A stretch of 64,000 nt of DNA from Alentia gelatinosa. Its lineage: Eukaryota; Annelida; Polychaeta; Phyllodocida; Polynoidae. Where the stretch lies: NCBI GenBank assembly GCA_950022655.1, contig OX465588.1:27327525-27391524 (forward strand). The letters are read 5' to 3'. The translations under genes and the position numbers were made by a program. Shown here piece after piece: positions 59,311 through 64,000 of the stretch (positions within the stretch are counted from its first letter, which is position 1; each line of letters starts with the position of its first letter). The notes beneath the pieces are model-generated. The model saw only the letters and a program-made list of their open reading frames with translations. It was not told the DNA's origin and searched no databases.

Positions 59311-59599
59311 CTATTCGACATTTCGATTTTCTATATTTTTCCCTTTAACTCAGACTCGACGAAGTCGCTAGTTACCTACTATATTTAAAACGGTAGAATT
59401 CCGTCGAATCTGCTTGGAGAATCTCCCGCACATAGGGACAGAGTGAACCCAATCTAGGGTGGGAGACTGAAGGGCCAAATTGCGCTGGTAGTCGGTAAAA
59501 TCGGTGTCACGTGAAATGATGCTTGGGAACTATTTTGGTAGTTTCCGGTATTAATAGTAGGCGGCGCCACTAAGCCCTCACCCTATTTCAAGTACGACG

Positions 59600-59642
59600 C
59601 GACGAAGTCGCTAGTATTAGTTAAATACTAGCGACTTCGTCG
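59600..59642. repeat. perfect 19-bp hairpin
   Basis: Arms CGACGAAGTCGCTAGTATT (59600-59618) and its exact complement (59624-59642) around the loop AGTTA. One arm sequence, CGACGAAGTCGCTAGT, also lies directly before the inner element end at 59372. Confidence 0.95.
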
Positions 59643-60574
59643 AATCGTATTTGGCTAACCCCACCCCAAGCCCCTGCCATTGTACCCTCTAGCGGATAAA
59701 CGGAAAACCATCATTAAAAAAAACCATGCACGACGCCATCTGGTGAGAGTGGGCCGCATTTAACCACAGGTCCTTGCAGCTCCTATTATTTCGTATGACA
59801 CAGGTATTTTGCCAGCAACCAGCGCAATTATTCTCGTGGCTGATCACAGATTAAGGCAATTGGATAACTACAGTTTTAAATTATAATTTCGGTATGGATA
59901 GAAACAAATCCTAAGGATAAAAGTAGATCTGTGTAGAGAAACACAAAAAAGAGAGGCAGGATTCAGTTAAGTACTGCACGAGAATCTCACTCTCGTGGCC
60001 CTTCAATCTCCAGCCCTAGCTCTGGTTCACTATGTCTCTATTAGCCTGGCAGCCTGGCCTAGTTAGACTATAGGCCAGGTAACGGGTTCCATTTTTATGG
60101 TGCATTATTGGTAACGCTGTTGCATTGTGGGATTGCGCCACCTTAGTCTCTTTCACGACCGCTTGGGGCCTCCTCGAGCCGTGAACACGCCGTCTGGTGA
60201 ATGGTGGCCGCACTACAGGCTAGCGCCACCTTAGTTTGGCAACCAACCCCTTCTACGATATTTGTGTTCGCCTGTAACCTGTTTCATTCTATGTATACTT
60301 TAAAACCAGATATACTTAATATGAAATATCCTTTACTAACGAATTGACGTGAGACGGGAGACGTACACTGCACCACTCAAGCGCTGCAGTGTGATCTGTT
60401 CTCGTGAGACAGCGGCGCGAGAGCTGGCGAGTTGAAGGTCGTACCAGCGTGACGTCAGAACCCGTTACCTGCCCCTTATTCATATGGGCAGGGAACCAGT
60501 CCATGTCTCTATGTGCAGGAGCAACTTCAAGCAGATTCGACGGAATTCTACCGTTTTAAATATAGTAGGTAACA

Positions 60575-62640
60575 AGTACTAAACATACAACTGGTGTTTC
60601 ATAATCCTTCAGGGGTGGCAGTGCAAACAGGCCTTAACCTCTATCTGGAGCGAGGACCTGTTAGGAGGCACCCTGTGATATTCTTAATACATACATCACA
60701 GTAGCCATTCAAATGGGATGGGATAGAGCTCTGACCCAAATTAATAAGTCCTCCCCTGAAGTGACTGCTTACACAGGGTTAAATGGCTTTTTGTACCGAA
60801 ATAACTGTCTCTTAATGTGGGTTGTCCACTTACATACACAGGGTTGTAATAAACATCTAATACAGAGACAATTACAGTAAAATGAGAGAGATATTAGGAA
60901 CTTACAGTGAGAGTGCAAGATATGACCTAAATAAGTTTGTCTGAAGTCTATTTTATGACACTTCAAAAGCCATCTTTGATTCAGCACAAAAAAAAGCGCC
61001 CTCCGCATATTTTTCATGGCTTAGTGATGAGAAACAAGGTTTTTTTAGTGGCCTTATTCATCTCATCTCATCTCACATGGCTCATTCTCATAGAACCAGT
61101 GCAAGTCCAATTTTAGTCGTTTCCTTCATTCTATTTTTTGCAAAAGGTCTTTAATTTTTATTTTTTCACTTTTAAATGATAGATCTCCCCGAGTGCTCGA
61201 GGGGGAGTACCGGTTTTGTAGGTCTAATATGAATATTTTGGTCTCCAGGGGCTAAAAATAGGCCAAAAAACACCAAAAATAGACAAAGTACTGGCCTGGA
61301 AAGCACATTTTCTATATTTAACTTATTTTTTACCCTACCGGGGGGTGTTAAATTAATTTTTTCATAAGAGTTTTGCGTTCAAATATTAGTATCAGCAAAA
61401 AATATTTCATATTAAAGAAAAATTGAAAAAGTTCTGTGGTGTGATAGCTTGGTGAAACTGGCTTTCTTGCAGCGTGACCGCATGTTTCGAACGTTTCCTA
61501 TTAATAATGGGCCATAACATAAATGTAATAAATACTCTATTGTAGAAGATATATACAAGTAGTATATATTAATCGAAAAAATGAACTCTTTACCTATAAC
61601 CATACTGATTTAGACTAAATCACTTAATTTTTTTATACGATACCCTTTTTTGGCTGTATTTTCAGACATTCACGAAAAATCAAGTTATTCTCCCACCATC
61701 TTTACAATTTTAATATTTAACTAATGTAACTCTTATATTTAATTGCAATAGTAAATTTTTTTATCGGGAAATGCCAAAAAAAAAAATTCAGTAATCATTA
61801 ATACGAAAAAAATCATGAAAACCTATCATTTTTCTAGCTTTCATTTTTCTGTTTACGTTACCGCCCGTTTTTTATAGACAATTTTAATATTTTAAAATAT
61901 TTTTTTACCATGCACAGTCAAAATAACAAATAATCTTATATGGTGGCATCACTATCATTATTCGTACCTTCAAAATTTACTATTTTGTAAATTTTAAAGA
62001 ACAGTAACATAAACGAAATGGTAAATATTGTATTGTATCCCTTTATTTAATGAAATCCCCTGCAGAGTGACCACTCTACATATAAACCAATAATGCTTTT
62101 TTATACGTATATTCAATTTTTGAATCTTTCTTCTTTTTTTTTTAAGTTAGTCTAACCAGCATACTAGTAAATGATACAAAACTAGGCCTTATATAATAAA
62201 TTTTAATATTTAAATCAAGGTAAAATGATATTAACACTCATCAAATACCCATGTATACAGTCTGGTTTCCTGCAGAGTGACCACCTCAATTTATACAATG
62301 GCTTTTTTTATACCGTCTTTTCAATTTTCAACCTCAATTTTTTTTTTTTTTTAAATTTAAAAAGCGTACGTGCTAATAATAACATAAAAGGCATTACATT
62401 TTCATTAATAACTTTTTTAATAAAGATAATTAATATAAATAGTACCCAATTCACCATAGATATCTCCTGCAGAGTGACCATTTAAGGCACAATTCACAAA
62501 GTAATGGCTATTATGGAAGGGCATATTATTCCAAATTTTTTATACCATGTTCCTTACACGCATAAGATAAAGTACTGCAAATGCCACCATTAAATTGTAT
62601 TATAGTTAACTGTCATAAGCGTTATGAAGCATATTTTACC
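60575..62640. other. AT-rich intergenic DNA with a loose repeat
   Basis: CCTGCAGAGTGACCA recurs at about 62058, 62269 and 62465 (spacing about 200 bp), followed by ATGCTTTTTTATA-type blocks in two of them. A distant relative is CTTGCAGCGTGACC at 61466. The frames here are AT-driven. The Tigger-like words at 60800-60840 relate to 48840-48890. Confidence 0.4.
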
Positions 62641-62689
62641 CCTCCCACCGCAGGAGACACCTAGCGCGAATCATCCTTTCTATGTGTTT

Positions 62690-62791
62690 TGCCATAGTGG
62701 CGCCCTCTTGTGTTTTACGGCTACATCGAAATGACAACTTCCGGTCTTGACGTTCTGGCGTCACGTTCTCGGCGTCTGGTCTCAACTCAAG
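62690..62791 (+). promoter_or_regulatory. possible promoter and 5' UTR exon of the right-edge gene
   Basis: ACTTCCGG (62737-62744), an ETS-type site, and GGCGTCACG (62757-62765), CRE-like, lie just before CTCAAG|GTGAGTC, a consensus donor at 62792. The next acceptor-like site is TTAATTTCAG just before the ATG at 63469. This layout, a TATA-less promoter plus short non-coding exon, is common but is inferred here. Confidence 0.3.
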
Positions 62792-63167
62792 GTGAGTCAA
62801 TCGAATGAACTTTACCATTTTAATCACAAAAGGGTGAATTTAGTGTATATCATGAAATATTTTTCATTACTAAACCACAATGGCATATCGCTAAGTTTAA
62901 CTGTAAGGTCTCTTTTTCCCTTATTATAACACAAACCTTGAAAGATTACGTAAATTAAACCTCTTCCGCAGAGCTCTACCCGCCGTGCACATAGCCATCC
63001 TATCAAGCACCTTTGTTCATATATAAATGCTTGTAAAAATGCTATTCACTATTACATATTAATGGCATAGGTATCGTATATACATATATATCATATGTAT
63101 ACGAAGAATAAGCAACGTAGGCATTCCCAGCCAATAATCCCAAGCAGTTCAAAGTGGGTTTTTTTCC

Positions 63168-63188
63168 GGGGGGGGGGGGGGGGGGGGG
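63168..63188 (+). repeat. run of 21 G in the putative first intron
   Basis: A continuous G tract that could form a quadruplex or reflect homopolymer length uncertainty. Confidence 0.98.
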
Positions 63189-63468
63189 TTTACTATTGTC
63201 AAATCCTTGTATTTTATTAATATGCACTGGGGTTGTTTCCTTATCAATCACAATAAATAAGTTTTATTTACTGCTCTGTACTTATAATTTAAAGTTAACA
63301 ATCGAAATATTAGCATACTTATCCAAACAGTGCAATGTAGTCAATCCACTGCACAAGCCTATCCAATAAGTGGACAATTGTAATGCAGTACTTGTATGGG
63401 CATAGCTCGTAAAGGACTTTCAATTTCTTCACAATTGTTTGTAACATCACACTTTATATTAATTTCAG

Positions 63469-64000
63469 ATGTCTGACTCCTCTGATAACGAAGCTCTTAT
63501 GCAGCAACTGAAGGTAGAACAACGTAGGTTGCGAAAAGCCCGTAATCAACGGGAATATAGAGAGAGGCATAAGGAGAGGGACCATGAAAAAAACCGAGAA
63601 CGCTGGCAAGTAAGTAAATATACATTGGTAATCATAAAAATAGGCAGTACTGCACTATTCTGAATGGGCCGCAATACTCATCTAGGCGTAGCCTATTCAT
63701 GATTACTCAACAACCAAACGAGAGGTGTATTGTTTTTTTTACAATGCCAGTGTGGTTCCTTATTTATCTCACCCCTTTCTATAATAATAGATACCAACAA
63801 AATTTTTACAATTATTACTCCCCAACACACATAATGCCCCTCCAACATACCTCCCTCCAAAGGGATATAATAATAATTTTGTATATATTTGTACTATTTT
63901 AACAGCAATACACCAAGAAGCACCCCAGAAAACCCCGAAGTAAGATGACAGAAGAGGAACTTGCACATGCCAGAATAGTAGATTCTGCCCGTAAGAGGGC
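63469..64000 (+). CDS. basic, helical protein N-terminus; spliced, cut by window end
   Basis: Exon 63469-63609 starts MSDSSDNEALMQQLKVEQRR and ends RERWQ at CAA|GTAAGTAAA, a strong donor. A 296-bp intron (63610-63905) ends TACTATTTTAACAG. The next exon starts at 63906 in the same phase with QYTKKHPRKPRSKMTEEELA and runs past base 64000. An acceptor-like TTAATTTCAG abuts the ATG, so an upstream untranslated exon is likely. The protein is strongly basic, with spaced Arg/Lys/Glu (REYRERHKERDHEKNRER), suggesting a long helix or nucleic-acid binding. I do not recognise the family. A transposon-encoded protein is an alternative to a host gene. Confidence 0.7.

Larger units (their letters stand above)
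58880..60573. mobile_element. nested element with terminal inverted repeats of about 65 bp
   Basis: The left end TTACCTACTATATTTAAAAC (58880) continues through GGTAGAATTCCGTCGAATC, GCTTGAAGTTGCTCC and ACATAGAGACAT. The complement of all these blocks runs at 60504-60573. An inner copy of the left end starts at 59372, and the complement of the block GGAGACTGAAG..GAGTGAGATTCTCGTG lies at 59976-60041. The structure is therefore two elements of one family nested or joined. No transposase is encoded, so it is non-autonomous. Confidence 0.7.

Overview
This window is non-coding-rich metazoan DNA, most likely from a marine invertebrate. A mollusc or another lophotrochozoan is my guess from the style of the repeats, but the sequence does not prove it. 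The evidence for a eukaryote is direct: a complete U6 spliceosomal RNA gene with a TATA box, GT..AG introns, tRNA-derived SINEs, piggyBac, foldback/MITE families and many minisatellites. Almost every long open frame here is a reading of repeat DNA. No prokaryotic gene organisation, CRISPR array, rRNA gene or intact tRNA gene was seen.

Layout. About 1-43 kb is host intergenic or intronic DNA packed with repeats. It has minisatellite arrays at 4.6, 5.7, 7.5, 8.9, 11.8, 18.6, 23.6, 28.1, 29.4, 31.2 and 37.2 kb, a 92-bp TA tract at 15.4 kb, a tRNA-headed SINE family (called S here), a second retroposon or MITE-like family (B, eight copies all on the same strand), a 390-bp dispersed element (D, two copies) and a foldback MITE family (A, at least eight copies). 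One short coding-exon candidate with a strong Kozak start and a perfect splice donor lies on the minus strand at 34692-34757.

From 43 to 50.7 kb, foldback copies continue. The U6 snRNA gene (47916-48022, minus) sits at the centre of a roughly 1.4-kb inverted repeat whose arms belong to a dispersed repeat family.

From 50710 to 58260 I infer one piggyBac element: TTAA duplications, 14-bp terminal repeats and a decayed two-exon transposase (55940-57846, minus). It is about three times the usual size because about 5.2 kb of internally repeated, non-coding modules lies between the transposase stop and the far terminus.

From 58.9 to 60.6 kb is a nested element with terminal inverted repeats of about 65 bp, an inner copy, a tRNA-like relic and a perfect 19-bp hairpin. 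After AT-rich repeated DNA, a spliced gene begins at about 63469 on the plus strand and runs off the window edge. It encodes a highly basic N-terminus, and a possible 5' exon lies near 62.7-62.8 kb.

Family names S, A, B and D are labels made for this report. Copy boundaries were aligned by eye and are approximate unless exact positions are given.
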